Assembly (NCBI RefSeq): GCF_900964775.1
Contig: NC_041827.1
Coordinates: 8,541,501-8,605,500 of the forward strand
Length of the DNA: 64,000 nucleotides
From: Scleropages formosus
Lineage: Eukaryota; Chordata; Actinopteri; Osteoglossiformes; Osteoglossidae
Direction of reading: 5' to 3'
The stretch's first letter is position 1. The number at the start of each line of letters is the position of its first letter. Below the pieces are notes generated by a model. It did not search any database, was not told where the DNA came from, and was given only the letters and a program-made list of their open reading frames with translations. This document shows, piece after piece, positions 1 to 11,515 of the stretch. Made by a program: the position numbers and the translations under genes.

Positions 1-3000
1 GGTTTTCATCCAGGTATGACCTAGGTAAGGGAAAACAGATTGCATTAATACCTGTGGCTGTGCTGTGTGTATGCGGCATGTGGGGTTTGTGTGTGTGTGT
101 GTGCGGAAAGGGCTCTTGTCTTGATTCGGGGGTCCGTGTTGGTGCTTGCTGACATGCAAAACAGTTTCTATGAAAAAAAAAAACAAACATTTATTTGGTT
201 ACCGCTTAAACAAGTAGGTAGTCCATGGCCATTAAAAAAAATCGTCCAGTCTAGACACTGTCATAAAGACTGAAGCACTAAATAGGCATTTTTTCCTTAA
301 TTGCACCGTCTGTTTGGAGGAGTCACACAAACTTCCGCAGCAAACAGCCGACTGTCAATACAAGAGGCCAGACCAGCAATGGCCTTCCTTCCTCACCAGT
401 CTGTGCAGCTAAACCAAAGTCATATTCCTCGTGAACGAGCGGCCAAACCCAGAGCTCGGACGTACCCGCCACTTCAAAGGTCTGACAATAATACACGAAT
501 TCGCCGAAACGAAAGAGCCTGTAAAGTAACGTTTATTGACCACGTGGCGTTTAACTGCGTCCCCAGCGCTGCAAAGGTATTCAGCAGGAATTAAAGCAAA
601 CATGTCAGAGGGAGTTAAATACGCATTTCGCTCTATGGCGTTAAACGAGGAAAAAGGAGGAGGCGTTCGGGCACAGAACGCTAAACACGCAAAAAGGTAT
701 TTCAAAAATCCCACTTCGGTTGGTATGCTCCTTCTCTGTCCAGGTAGAGGCTGGATATGTTTGAAAGTGCCAAAATCTTAAATATTGGCTTTGAACTTCC
801 ATAAAGTCAAGGCCGTAACCTTTTAACCCTTCGTAATAAAGCAAAATCAAAGAGCTGCTTTATTCCGGAAATGTGGCTACTCAGAGCAGAAATCCTAGCA
901 GCCGCAGGAAAGAAACAGGGTAAAATTTTGAGGGCTTAACCTTCACTTTTTAGGGAGCCACGAGATGCCTTGTTGCTTTTTTATTATTATTATTTGTTGT
1001 CCGATAATCGTTTTCCTCATTTCTTTAAGGATATTGTTCTGTATGGAATATATATAATATATATATATATATGTAATATTTGAAGGAAGAGTTACTTTAG
1101 TTAGTTGTAATGGTGATGGTACAATCGTTATGACGACTGGATGAAATAATAATCCCAGCGCATATGCTCCATTACGAAAATACCTCCCAAATACTTTTTT
1201 GACGCAGTTATATTTACTTATCAGATTCTCATCCATCTTAAATGTATTTCATTATTCGTGCCATAATATTACAAGAATTATATATATATGGACATGTTCA
1301 GTTCATAGTATAAAGCATAAAAATGCACAATGTAAATGAGAAGCGTCTCAGAAAACATATACAACATTTATTGGTGCAATAAGCATTGCTTTTACATGGC
1401 AGAACATGATTTTTATGCATAAAATCAAGTTGAAAGCATATTTCTCGTGAATGCTGTTTAATTGGACTATATGCAAATAATGAAGGTACACGTATGTGTC
1501 AAAAGACCTGAAATTTTAAAAGCTGGTACACAGACAAGGCAGACTGTACAGATTTAACTGATGTGACTTCCTGTATGCCAGGCGCCATAAAATCACAGCT
1601 TTTATTTTTATTCCAACTGTTATTTAAAGATTTTAACAGTATGTCTGACTCCAGAAAGAAGTAGAGCCGTGGTAGCAGGTGACCATATGTCTAGAAAGAG
1701 GAAACCGTATTTCTTAGGACAGTCGTAGATCCTACCCATTGCCTGGTGTCCTCTATGGCTTCACAGTCTGTTACGCTTGTCTTCAACTCCCGCCTTATTA
1801 CCAGCCCTCTCCAGCATCTGCCTATCAAGCACTGAGCATGGATTTGATGATGCTTTGTTCTGTCAGGGGCTGTCTTAGGACACGCAATGTCTTTTTGCCT
1901 AAACACGCTACTGACGTAATCAAGAAATGTGGAATAGGCCTACATAATATAGGAGAAGATGTGATAGCAGGACAGTTGTGTGAATCATCATGCTGGCTGT
2001 TGGATATTAAATATTCCGTGTTGTGATCTTCAAGGTATTTGGGTATGTTCTCCAAGGCTTTGGTTTGGTTTTGAAAGCGTGGACACTCTCAAGGATTAAA
2101 GAAGGACAATATTAAGTACAGCTTATATGACTTCTATCCAAGGGACTGGCTGGAATGACTTTAAGAAATAACAATTGATTTCTCCATTTCTGTGTAAACT
2201 GCAGAGGAAGATACACGAGCAGTGGCATCACGTTTGGATTTTGATTCCTGAAATTTTATAAGAAGGTACATGGTAACAGAAATGAATATATAATGTTTAC
2301 AATATAAAACAATAAGCCATACCAGGTACGAGCGCTCTGACTTGTAATTTAAATGTTTAAAATTCCCAGGTCCTTTTTTTAATTGTGTTAAGTTTGTTTT
2401 ATTGCACATGAAAGTTGTGAGCTTTTAATCTTGTTAGTTCCTATTTTTAATGGCGGAGGCATTAAATTTAAGAGAAACAAACTGAATAGTAACTAATCTA
2501 AAGGCTGAAAAAATATTGGGACTATGCGAATCAACATTTTAATATGTGAGATGTTTGTGTTTTACCTTTAACACTGAGTAGTTAGTCACTGAAAGTACAC
2601 TTTGACATGTGAAAATGAGAAAATGTGATATTTTTAAAGGTAATTTTTGACTGTGAGATAATTGTGATGTAATTTATATTATTACTTAAGGGTTTTTATT
2701 TTAATTACATTTCTTAAATGTCATCAGTAAATTCGCACCCATGAAAATTTGGATCTTTATAATCTCGTTCGTAATGGGAGTTTCTTAATAATCTTTTAAT
2801 ATGGTAAAAACCACACAAAAGGGGTTAAGGCAGTGATTGTGCTCTAGTAAAAACTGTATTGATTATGAAAAAAACTGTTGTTTTTGATGGGCCATATTTT
2901 TAAAGCATTAAAAAAGAAATATATTGCAAAGATACATTTTGAATCGCGAATTGTAATCATCGGTTCAGTTACTAAACCAAATTAAACTCGGACATTCACT

Positions 3001-3181
3001 TTAGAATAGCATTCAAAGTATCTCATCGACCGACCTTAAGTACCTGGATCTCCATGTTACCATCACACTGGGACCAAGAGGAGAAGCAGGCCAAGACAGG
3101 CAAATATTGACTCCGTTCGGGGCACTCAATTCAATCTCTTTTGAAAGGCAGAGGAATTCATTGCAGCATCGAATTTGTCAT

Positions 3182-3213
<32 letters not shown>
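3182..3213. repeat. (GATA)n microsatellite
   Basis: About eight tandem tetranucleotide units, nearly perfect, in the hoxc11-hoxc10 spacer. The low divergence implies a young, probably polymorphic array. Confidence 0.95.
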
Positions 3214-4090
3214 GTGGTTTGAGATCGGAAAGTCTTTTTGATTTTGTCAAAAAACAAACCTGAACTAGCTATTCAAATGATCATTCAAAATTTTATCAAA
3301 AACCATGAAGGAAACACACCACAAAGTTATGTCAGCAGCATATGATTTATTATTTATTTACTTTTTATTGTCATTAGGATCATAATACAGTTAAGGACAT
3401 CATGTACAGTAGTACACCATAACACCTCGATACTCACCTTTACCACTCGGTTCCAACCATGACATGGAATAAAGAAATTAAAATTTAAAAAAAAATTTTA
3501 AATTAATTTTTAAAAAATTTACCAGTATTGAACAAAATGCTACCATTGTAAGTAGTTGTGATTCTTTCATCATTTCAGCAACATTAATAAACATTATTTC
3601 TTTTTGGAACACCAAAGACACAAAGTTTCCAGTGCTTGGACTTCAGATCTCTGTCCAGTAATTCAAACCTGGCCATATGGTGGATAGTATCTTACTTAGT
3701 GTTTAGAATAAAGATTTACCTTCTGGATTTTTATATCTGTTTTTATTCTGGCTATCCATTATCAGTAACTGTTAACCCACTGAGAGTGGTAGTGATCTCC
3801 AGAAGGATAAAGCGCATGGCTGGTTTTCAATCCATCTGTAGTTTTCTTAATGTCTACCCGTAATAAAGAGTCTGACAAGCCCTAACAGCTTTCCATGCAG
3901 CATTCTTTATTCCTGTTTGTTAGACCTCCAGGTGGTATATAAGCAAATTCAGACCCCAGACTGGCAAAATCGATGCTTGCCCTCCAGCAAATTTGAAATA
4001 AAAGCATTAGAGGTCCTTCAGCAGCCTGTCACGTGTTCATGAGCTTTGCAGGCCTGTATCTTTATTGGCCTTTCATTTCGGAGATTTTGC

Positions 4091-4105
4091 TCTACCCTCT
4101 GCTGG
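4091..4105 (-). promoter_or_regulatory. CTCF-like motif
   Basis: Read on the minus strand, this matches 13 of 15 positions of the CTCF core CCRSYAGRKGGCRSY, including CCAGCAGAGGG. The mismatches are the conserved C after GG and the last base. This is a pattern match only. Confidence 0.3.
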
Positions 4106-5398
4106 AGACATTAAGAACACAGAAACCGATATTTCAGATTAATCCCATTTCAGATTGAAGGTTTATTTTTTTTATATTATAAAGCATGCATGCAGATATG
4201 CATGTACACTGCCCTCATTTGTAAAGATAAATATTTATAATAAATACATATAGTATATATTTTGTTTGTGGTTATTAAACTTTTAATATGAACACGATTA
4301 CTGAAGGAGGTCTTGAAGTGGTGAATAATCCTGTAGGAAACAGTAATGCATTGTAATGGGTATTTATTTTTTATTGTTCTTCATTTATTAAACTTGTTCT
4401 TAAAATCAAGTAAAATGTTTGTGTATTTATTCGGACATTAATAAAGACGGCCTGTTGCAGATGTACAGTCTTACCTTTCTACTACAAGTTCAAATGTAAA
4501 TAGATTTAATTCTCGAAATGGTACGATGACAGACTCAACTCACTCATAAAACAAATTACTTACGTATCAGATTAAGAAAGTACTGCTTTCAATAAAAGGT
4601 GCCCTCTAAAAATAAAACATTTAAAGCCACTATCTGAGGAATTCGTTCTGAGTAATGGACTTGAAGGTGCATTAAAACATCTTAGTCAAGATTACTAGTA
4701 AAAAAATACATACAATCGAATAGTAAGAACGTACTCTAGTGGATTTGTCTAGGCGCTATCATATCGTCAGTGTCTTGTCTGTCGCAGACAAAACTGTAGT
4801 TGTTCCCCATTGTTCAAAAACAGAACTAAAAACTAAACACGATAAACAAAACTTTACAGGGCGGGGATTAAAAGGGTCAAAGTACTCCTAGATTTTATTT
4901 CACTCGTTTTTTTAAATTAATTTGCAGCATTACAGTATTACTCGAGTCTAATAATGCATTTGAAAACACTGGCTACACATAAAACGATTTCACAGTTTCA
5001 GAAGAAGACTGAAAATATATCCGATAGACCACTAATTTGGCGCGAAAGAATTCTACATTAATAATCCATCTGAAGATTTCATGTCCCGGTATCTTGGCTT
5101 CATATAGATGTATTATATACGCAGTTTCTCCAACCTCTTTCCTTCTGACTAGACAAAAAAAAAACAAACGCTGCGGAATAATGAAAAAGGTAATTTATTT
5201 AACCATTATTATATTTATTCTTGTATTGAATTTTTATTTTGTCTAGCGAGGCTCCTTACTAAATGACGGTTAAAAAAGTCCAAATAAGATTCTAGTTGTG
5301 TCCGTATTTATAAAGACAATTTTACATGGATAGAAGCTGTGCTTTAAAATCGTGTTTGTGTTTAAGCCCTCTTGTAGGATGCGCTTTTTATTGCTCTG

Positions 5399-5450
5399 AG
5401 TTGTCATCGCTTTGGAGAAAAGAATCTCTACCAAATGCCTAAATGTATTC
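5399..5450 (+). repeat. Degenerate L2-type 3' tail
   Basis: Contains a CGCTTTGGAGAAAAG block followed by a decayed form of the tail that ends 'ctgctaaatgaataaatg' in better copies at 56.3 and 57.1 kb. This tail is typical of fish L2-clade LINEs and the SINEs that use them. Only the tail is recognisable, so it is an old fragment. Confidence 0.5.
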
Positions 5451-6012
5451 GTTATGTAATAAACGGTACTATTTTAAGAGAAGAATTTTAATATTTTTAA
5501 CGGAGAAAGTCTCAAAATAGTAAAATAATCCTCGTTTTGCTGTTTTCCATTGATTTTGCATTTTATCCAGTCTTCAGAATGTTAATTTTCTGGCACCGTA
5601 ACGCAAAACAGCCTTGTTTTAAAGCAGACACCAATATGTATGTCTGCGTGGAAAAACAGAGATAGAATGTCCCCTTTAATGGATTTAGTTAGCTTGCATA
5701 AACTTATATATTGAGACTATAAAGTGAAAGCAGAAATACGCAGTCTTGTGCAGAGCATCTTCAGCTATTCCTAAAACTAGGCGAACTAGTCAGTGATGGT
5801 GAATATTATTTCTTAGTATTTTCTGGAAGTATGCTAAATAATCAATCAACCTAACAATCATTATATCAAGAATATCACTGCCAATTATGGTTTATTTAGC
5901 GCGTTGCACAGCCCGTTTGTATTTGGTGATAGGCCACATCACCTCGATTTAAATGGTGGTAAAGTAACATTGTTGTTCTTAAGAGCAATATATTAAATAC
6001 TGCCTTTAATAA

Positions 6013-6018
6013 GACAAT

Positions 6019-6063
<45 letters not shown>

Positions 6064-6126
6064 TTTCAGAACCGCTTGTCCCAGACGGGGTCACGGGGAA
6101 CCGGAGCCTACCCGGACAATAAAACA
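6013..6126 (-). mobile_element. 5'-truncated (TG)n-tailed SINE with perfect target duplication
   Basis: The insertion lies between two copies of a 12-bp direct repeat, GACAATAAAACA, at 6013-6024 and 6115-6126. The body holds a (CA)n run and then the reverse complement of the last ~60 bp of the SINE seen in full at 51961-52149: CTCCGG, GACCCCGT, GGGACAAGCGGTTC and a TG tail. The CA microsatellite is therefore the simple-repeat tail of a retroposed element. The perfect duplication and low divergence point to a recent, L1- or L2-like target-primed insertion. Confidence 0.88.
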
Positions 6127-6588
6127 ATTTTAAAATTTTACTTTCAGATTGTGTTTTTGTAAATGTAATCTCCTGTATTTACAGAGATTAAAAAAAGAAA
6201 CTGCAAAACAAAATTGCAACTTTCTACTTGTACTACTATAGCCTTTTTTATGGTAAATCACGCGTAAAATAAACTCCGCATTCTTAATTAAGGAGTTAAG
6301 AACGAAATTGATACTGTATTGTTTTAATACAATAACCATTTGGAATTGTTAAAGAATACCTAAAGCATACTCTTTGGTAGTGTTAAGAGTCTCATGTAAT
6401 CTCAAAGTCACTCTTTTTTCGTCCCGACCGATTTACATCATTCAGGTTAAAAGCATTCATGCAGCTACTCGTGTAGTAATTTCTAACTGGTTCATATTGT
6501 GGAATGTGACAAATTGACTCAAGAATCCATTGTCTGCATCCAAATCCCTCCTTCTGTTGATAAAATGCACTCTTTGTATTGTTCTCTG

Positions 6589-6645
6589 GGATGTAGGTCG
6601 CTTTGGAGAACAGCGTCTACTAAATAAATACATGAAATACATACA
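6589..6645 (+). repeat. L2-type 3' tail fragment
   Basis: Contains GGTCGCTTTGGAGAACAGCG, then 'tctactaaataaatac' and a short A-rich end. This is the same tail as in the V-SINE-like copy at 55983-56340. The upstream 150 bp may be more of the same LINE but I cannot align it. Confidence 0.65.
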
Positions 6646-6727
6646 TCAGTGAGCTTCGTTGTCCATATTTTTTAAATTGTTTCAGTTTCAATTGTTTACT
6701 TGCCTGCTTGCACTTATCCTTAATATC

Positions 6728-6742
6728 CGACTAGATGGCGCC
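6728..6742 (+). promoter_or_regulatory. Strong CTCF-like motif upstream of hoxc10
   Basis: The site matches 14 of 15 positions of the CTCF core CCRSYAGRKGGCRSY; its core is ACTAGATGGCGCC. It is about 300 bp upstream of the hoxc10 start codon and just 5' of the CCAAT/E-box module. CTCF sites between Hox genes separate active from Polycomb-repressed domains in mammals. Occupancy here is inferred. Confidence 0.5.
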
Positions 6743-6831
6743 GTTGCATCATGCGTGGCGTCGCCACTTACCAACTTGACCCTGATGACGACAGCGAAGT
6801 CTGGAGCATCAAGGCCACTTTCAAAACCCCT

Positions 6832-6851
6832 ATTGGTCTGAATACCACGTG
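6832..6851 (+). promoter_or_regulatory. hoxc10 promoter: inverted CCAAT box and CACGTG E-box
   Basis: ATTGG at 6832-6836 and CACGTG at 6846-6851 are 9 bp apart and lie about 200 bp upstream of the hoxc10 ATG. ATTGG is the NF-Y box in reverse and CACGTG is the USF/MYC-type E-box. The same arrangement recurs at other genes in this window. Confidence 0.6.
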
Positions 6852-6993
6852 ACGTGTCGCAGTGAATCCGTAATCCTTTTCTGTGGCTTTTTTGAATCCC
6901 CCCCACCTCACAACGTCGAAAAAAATGTCAGATTCCTATTGTTGTATTCCTGTTGGAGGTAAACGCGACTCCTGATTTCGGAATCAAAATAGC

Positions 6994-7041
6994 AAAAAAA
7001 AAAAAAAAAAAAAAAGAATAATAATAAATTAAAAAAAAAAA
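6994..7041 (+). repeat. A-tracts in the hoxc10 leader
   Basis: A run of 22 A (6994-7015) and a second of 11 A (7031-7041), separated by AT-rich DNA, end 4 bp before the hoxc10 start codon. They would make the last ~50 nt of the 5' UTR almost pure A/U. Confidence 0.9.
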
Positions 7042-7045
7042 TAAC

Positions 7046-9742
7046 ATGACATGTCCCAACAACGTGCTCCCCGGTTCTGTCCTCATGGATTCCTTGGTAG
7101 GAGGATCTTCCGCCTACAGAGATGAAAGCTATTGCGACAGCCCGGTGATGATGTACATGCAGGCGGATGCTCAGTTCGCCTGCTCCTTGACAAGACACTA
7201 TGGAGTTGTAGGTTCTGCCCTCGCTAAAGGTGACGAGGCCTCTCCGATCGGTCCGCCTCGCAGCGTCTACAGTCAGCAGCCTTACTTGTTGTCTCAGTTG
7301 GACACTTGGGGAGAAGATCCCAAAACTTCCCCTAGAATCGAGCAGCCTGTTGCCCTGAGCCTGCCACTGTGCTCCTTCTCCGCGGACAGTGTGAAAGAGG
7401 AGGCTGTGTGCGGTCTGTACCGTGACGAAGTAAACGGGAGCAAAGAGAGTGGCGAGCCAGTGACCTACACTCGACTGTCAAACAGCACCTTGTCTGACTG
7501 CCCTTCGCTGTCTGCATCAAACTTCTTCACACTGAGCCAGGAGGACTCAGGTGTAACGTCGCATGAGGAAGACAGGCTCGACTCAAGCTTTACTTCTGCC
7601 TCCAAAATGATACCTCCTGGTGAGGCAGTCCTTCAAGGGCCATTCACTGACATCAGCAAACAGGCCCGAAGCTTAACCGCACCAGAAACGGCAGAAATAA
7701 AGAATGAGGGGCGCAGCGGCAGCATGGTAAAAAGAGACTCGGAAGAGGTGAGAGTTTCCAGGATGGACAGCTGCACAGATCATTCAGACAGCGACGTGAG
7801 AGGTAACTTTCTGTCTCTCTCACGATCTCGCTTTTTCCTCCCTCTGTCTCGCACACACAAATAAGTAACTGCATTACAGTAACAATATCTGCGTTATTAT
7901 TATTATTGTTGTTGTTGTTCTACTCATATTGCAGTTTAACATATTAACGAATTAAATAAGGAAGGTAATCATCGTCTGTGCTCAGTGTCTAAGCTGCGTC
8001 TAATTTAAACCAAGTGTTTTTTTCGTTCACAATGTTTTTGACAAGGATCAACTTGAGCAGCTTAAGAAGTCTAGCTTTTGCAGAGTGTAAAGTGCAATAG
8101 ATAATAAAAAGAAGGTTAAAGTTATAAAAACATAAGGTCGTTATAAAATAAATGGCGTTGAGAAATTCTTTCGAGCATAAAACTAACCAATATATTATGC
8201 TTCTTTTTTTTAGTCCTTTTAATGCGAAAAATTGGCCCAAACTGACTTTTACATAACCTTTCTGTTAAAAATACTTAAAAATCCAAACGAACTTTGGTAA
8301 GACAACTAAAGTATAGAAATATTTCAAAATACTTTTGAAACGAATTTGTGTATCAGAGCCGTGTGAGGCAGTGAAATTTGTTATAGATTACCTTACCTGT
8401 GGTGACATAGGTTGCAGATGTTAAACAGTAACATTAACGCCTCTTTATTTTGGTATCAACACCCATAAGCACGATTATGTCAACCTTTAACACATTGCAA
8501 ACATTATTATTATTATTATTATTATTATTGTTGTTGCTGTTGTTGTTAATAATAGCTCCAGCTATTACTATTAAATGTGGATAAAGTTGTGGATTTTTTT
8601 CAGTTCTTATTACTACCTAAATGTTAATAACACAGAAAAAGTTAAAACGTAAAATGTATTTTACATATTTCTGAAAGCTTTTAGGAGTGATCAGTTTAAT
8701 ATAATTTAATGCAGACCCCTTCTGCAACAATAGACTGTTACCAGTATGAATTGTAACTATAAAGTCATTTAAAGAACCCAAGTGTGTCAGTTCATTGTTC
8801 TACTATCTGTCCTCACTCTCATGTTTCCAACATTGTCGACCCATGCAGTGGACAACTGATCAAATGGTTTGTGTTTTTCCACTTTTCTAAGGATTACATT
8901 TAAGAAAATTCCCATTGATTTCGATCAAAACACCATTATGCAAGTGAGCGCGATACAATTATGAAATATGTCGCAGGGATGCGGCAGTATAACGAAGACA
9001 CCATTTCACTCGCACTAATTTTCGGGTTCCTTCGAAAACTCGTAAAAAATACAGACAATGAATGTTTAAGCATATCTGATATTTTGATATTTAACACTTT
9101 ATTTGGAATCTTGCATAAATTCTGTCAAGATGTCAGTGCTCAGGCTGACAAAAAAGTAAAAAAAAAATAAATAAATAAATATAAAAATAGACAATTTTTC
9201 TTAGCTTTAAAAATTTAGAAAGGAATTTTAACATTTTCAAACATACATTTTCTGCAAAAAATTGAAAGTCAAAGCACCATTAAAAAAGAGTATTTATCAG
9301 TTGAAAGAAGTTTGAACCGAAGGTTGAAGTGTTTTATCCCACAGGTTTCATCAAAATGAATGCCAACAAAATCACTTTTTAACCACTGCACGCAGGGTAA
9401 ACGTATGTATTCTGTACATCTTAGTGATCCTTGGCATTTTTAATCGAGTTATTTATTTTTACAGAGGACTCAAAAGTGGAGAAAGCCACAGGGAACTGGC
9501 TGACAGCGAAAAGTGGACGAAAGAAGAGGTGTCCGTACACGAAACACCAGACGCTCGAGCTGGAGAAAGAGTTCTTGTTTAACATGTATTTGACTCGCGA
9601 GCGCCGACTGGAGATCAGCAAGAACATCAACCTTTCTGACAGACAGGTCAAAATTTGGTTCCAGAACCGCAGGATGAAACTGAAGAAAGTGAACAGAGAG
9701 AGTCGCGTGCGCGATCTCGCTTCGGACTATGACTACACCTAA
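7046..9742 (+). CDS. hoxc10: Homeobox protein Hox-C10
   Basis: Two exons, 7046-7802 and 9465-9742, joined through a split Glu codon (donor G|GTAACT, acceptor TTTTTACAG|AG), give 344 aa; human HOXC10 has 342. The start MTCPNNV matches the Hox10 N terminus. The exon-1 blocks [17 protein letters not shown] and [11 protein letters not shown] match HoxC10 better than HoxA10 or HoxD10. The homeodomain spans about residues 270-329 (GRKKRCPY...[11 protein letters not shown]), preceded by the PBC-contacting NW at 263-264; there is no YPWM, as usual for this group. It is a nuclear DNA-binding regulator of posterior axial and limb patterning. The tail after the homeodomain ([12 protein letters not shown]) has diverged from human. 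Its leader is A-rich. mir-196a lies downstream on the same strand. Confidence 0.97.
8502..8547. repeat. (ATT)n/(GTT)n microsatellite in hoxc10 intron
   Basis: About nine ATT units followed by imperfect GTT units. The rest of the 1.66-kb intron is AT-rich and shows no other feature apart from one ACTACCTA near 8612. Confidence 0.9.
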
Positions 9743-9773
9743 TAAAGTAACGCTTGGTTTATGCTCCCTTGCA

Positions 9774-9790
9774 CCCCCCCCCCCCCCCCC
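9774..9790. repeat. Poly-C run in hoxc10 3' UTR
   Basis: Seventeen consecutive C, 32 bp after the hoxc10 stop codon. It is a homopolymer prone to length change and to sequencing error. Confidence 0.9.
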
Positions 9791-10241
9791 GGTACACACA
9801 AATGCACGAATCCATAAGTGCAGCATCGTAACAGCATCGCAAAATAGAACGAAGCCAGTCAGCAAATCAAAAACAAAAAAAAAAAAACATTTTGAAGCCT
9901 ACAGTTTACTCATAGGTATAAATATTGGAAGAAAACTATGACGCAGGTTGCTTATAGGGCGTGCATTATGCAAAGCAAAATTTGTTCACCTACCAGTATT
10001 GCCTGTGCAATGTGTCATAAAAGTGGTGTATGCCTAGTGTCGTAACAGTATATGTATTTTAAGGTATAAATAAGTTCTTTCTTGTAATTAAAATATGTGT
10101 TCTGGTAGGCTACATGATGTTGTATGCCTGTTTATTTGTGTGCTACCTGATGTATTGACTGACCTTATTACTTGCATGTAGATATTATATTTGAGCCCGC
10201 CTCCTAAACTGAACAAAATATACTAGCAACTCGGTTTGGGA

Positions 10242-10247
10242 AATAAA
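10242..10247 (+). terminator. Probable hoxc10 poly(A) signal
   Basis: AATAAA 500 bp after the stop codon, followed by a short T run and an A run. It gives a 3' UTR of about 0.5 kb. An earlier AATAAA at 9741-9746 overlaps the stop codon and is too close to be used. Confidence 0.5.
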
Positions 10248-10299
10248 ATGGGTTTTTGAAAAAAAAAAGTCCTGTCTTACAATGTACTTTTCCCTGTCT

Positions 10300-11414
10300 G
10301 TGAAATGTCTCTTTCTTGGACGGAGAGGGAAGAAGAGAGCGCTGGAAAGGGAGAGGGATTTTTGCAGTTATAATAGAAGTGGAGAACCATAACTGGTGAT
10401 TTAAATATTAGCCAGGTGACCACAATAAGTCAAGGTCATAAAATAGTAATGTCAAGACGATCCTTGTACAGCACTGGAGGTAGATTTTATGATCTGCAAA
10501 TATAATGTGCTGCTGCAGTAAAGAAGCGTTTAAAGGTGAGGGAGGAGGCTTTAATCTACAGAGTTGAGGCTGCAATGTGTTGGATGTATGGTTCGCTCCA
10601 CTGGTGCTTCCCGGAGCGGACCGCGGCATTTTCTTCGGGATAGTGCAACACAGAGTCGTGACAAGGAAATGGAAACGTGTGGACGGTTATGAAACAAAAA
10701 AAAAAAAAAACGACCAAAAAAGGAGTTAGGACAATGAGCCTCCGGAAGAGCCAGAGGTAGGGCAAATGTTTGCCAATTCCTTTATTTTGCTTTGGGGAAC
10801 AAGTGCGCTTAGCTTTGTTTGCCTGGCACTGCTGGGGACTAGAGATCATTGCTTGTTACACATCACTGATGCATTTTAGTGCTTAGTAAATTATTTTGCA
10901 GGTCTAAGAATCTGATTTCCCAAGATTTAGGGGACTGTGGATGTCATTCTTTACATCTGGGGAGCCGTTATTTGTATTTGTGACGGAAGTGCAACTTGAT
11001 ATCTGTGTCTGCTGTACTAACTGCATGTGTATATACGTGTGTAATTTAAATAAGGGCTGCATTTAAGAAAAGATTAAAATTTCGACCTTTTGAATTGTCA
11101 CTGTGCTGGAAACTGTATTCTCTATATGTATGACTGACAGTTTGTCTTCTACGTTGATTTTCTGAAATAGTTTTTAATTTATTTATTACTTTTTAAATAT
11201 TACTGGTGGCATATAAGGGAATTGATTGGATGCGACTGGCTGAAGTGCAGCACTGAAACGTTAAATCAGTTTTTCGGCAAAAACAAAGTGATAAGTAACA
11301 GTGTTGCGAATTTTTATTCGGATGAATATCGACTTCAAAAATATCGCTTTTACGCGTCACAGATGCTGCACGAATGTGGCGTTTCTCGTTTTTTCGTATT
11401 ACTGTGGATCACCG
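10300..11414. other. hoxc10 to mir-196a spacer, possible conserved element
   Basis: No protein-coding signal. The part at about 10320-10640 is purine-rich, less AT-rich and contains TTTATGA, the type of site bound by Cdx and posterior Hox proteins. It looks like non-coding regulatory or primary-miRNA sequence, but I cannot test conservation. Confidence 0.4.
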
Positions 11415-11515
11415 GTTCCGTGCAGCTGATCCGTGGTTTAGGTAGTTTCATGTTGTTGGGATTGGCTTCCTGGCTCATCAACAAGAAACTGCCTTGATTA
11501 CGTCAGTTTGTCTTC
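11415..11515 (+). ncRNA. mir196a: mir-196a microRNA precursor
   Basis: The 5p mature sequence is at 11439-11460, begins TAGGTAGTTTCATGTTG and matches miR-196a over its 22 nt. The opposite arm, CAACAAGAAACTGCC, is in the 3p region at about 11476-11497. The arms pair across a short loop (ATTGGCTTCCTGG) and pairing continues outward. Its place between Hox10 and Hox9, in the same direction as the Hox genes, is the conserved mir-196 locus of HoxC. miR-196 represses Hox8-group and other Hox mRNAs; candidate sites in the local hoxc8 3' region are listed below. Exact Drosha ends are estimated. Confidence 0.97.

Larger units (their letters stand above)
1..5398. other. hoxc11-hoxc10 spacer, no gene recognised
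   Basis: No open reading frame here resembles a known protein, and frames are short on both strands. The stretch at about 420-760 is less AT-rich than its surroundings and contains CACGTG at 541-546, so it may be a regulatory element. It could equally be part of the hoxc11 3' region, since hoxc11 itself would lie upstream of the window. The rest is AT-rich with a GATA microsatellite near 3.2 kb. I see nothing else to annotate apart from the sites listed separately. Confidence 0.6.

Noticed and set aside
3182-3213. Tandem repeat arrays considered as CRISPR-like
   Set aside because: They are simple microsatellites without spacers in a vertebrate genome.
9741-9746. AATAAA overlapping the hoxc10 stop codon
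   Set aside because: Too close to the stop codon to serve as the poly(A) signal; the site at 10242 is better placed.
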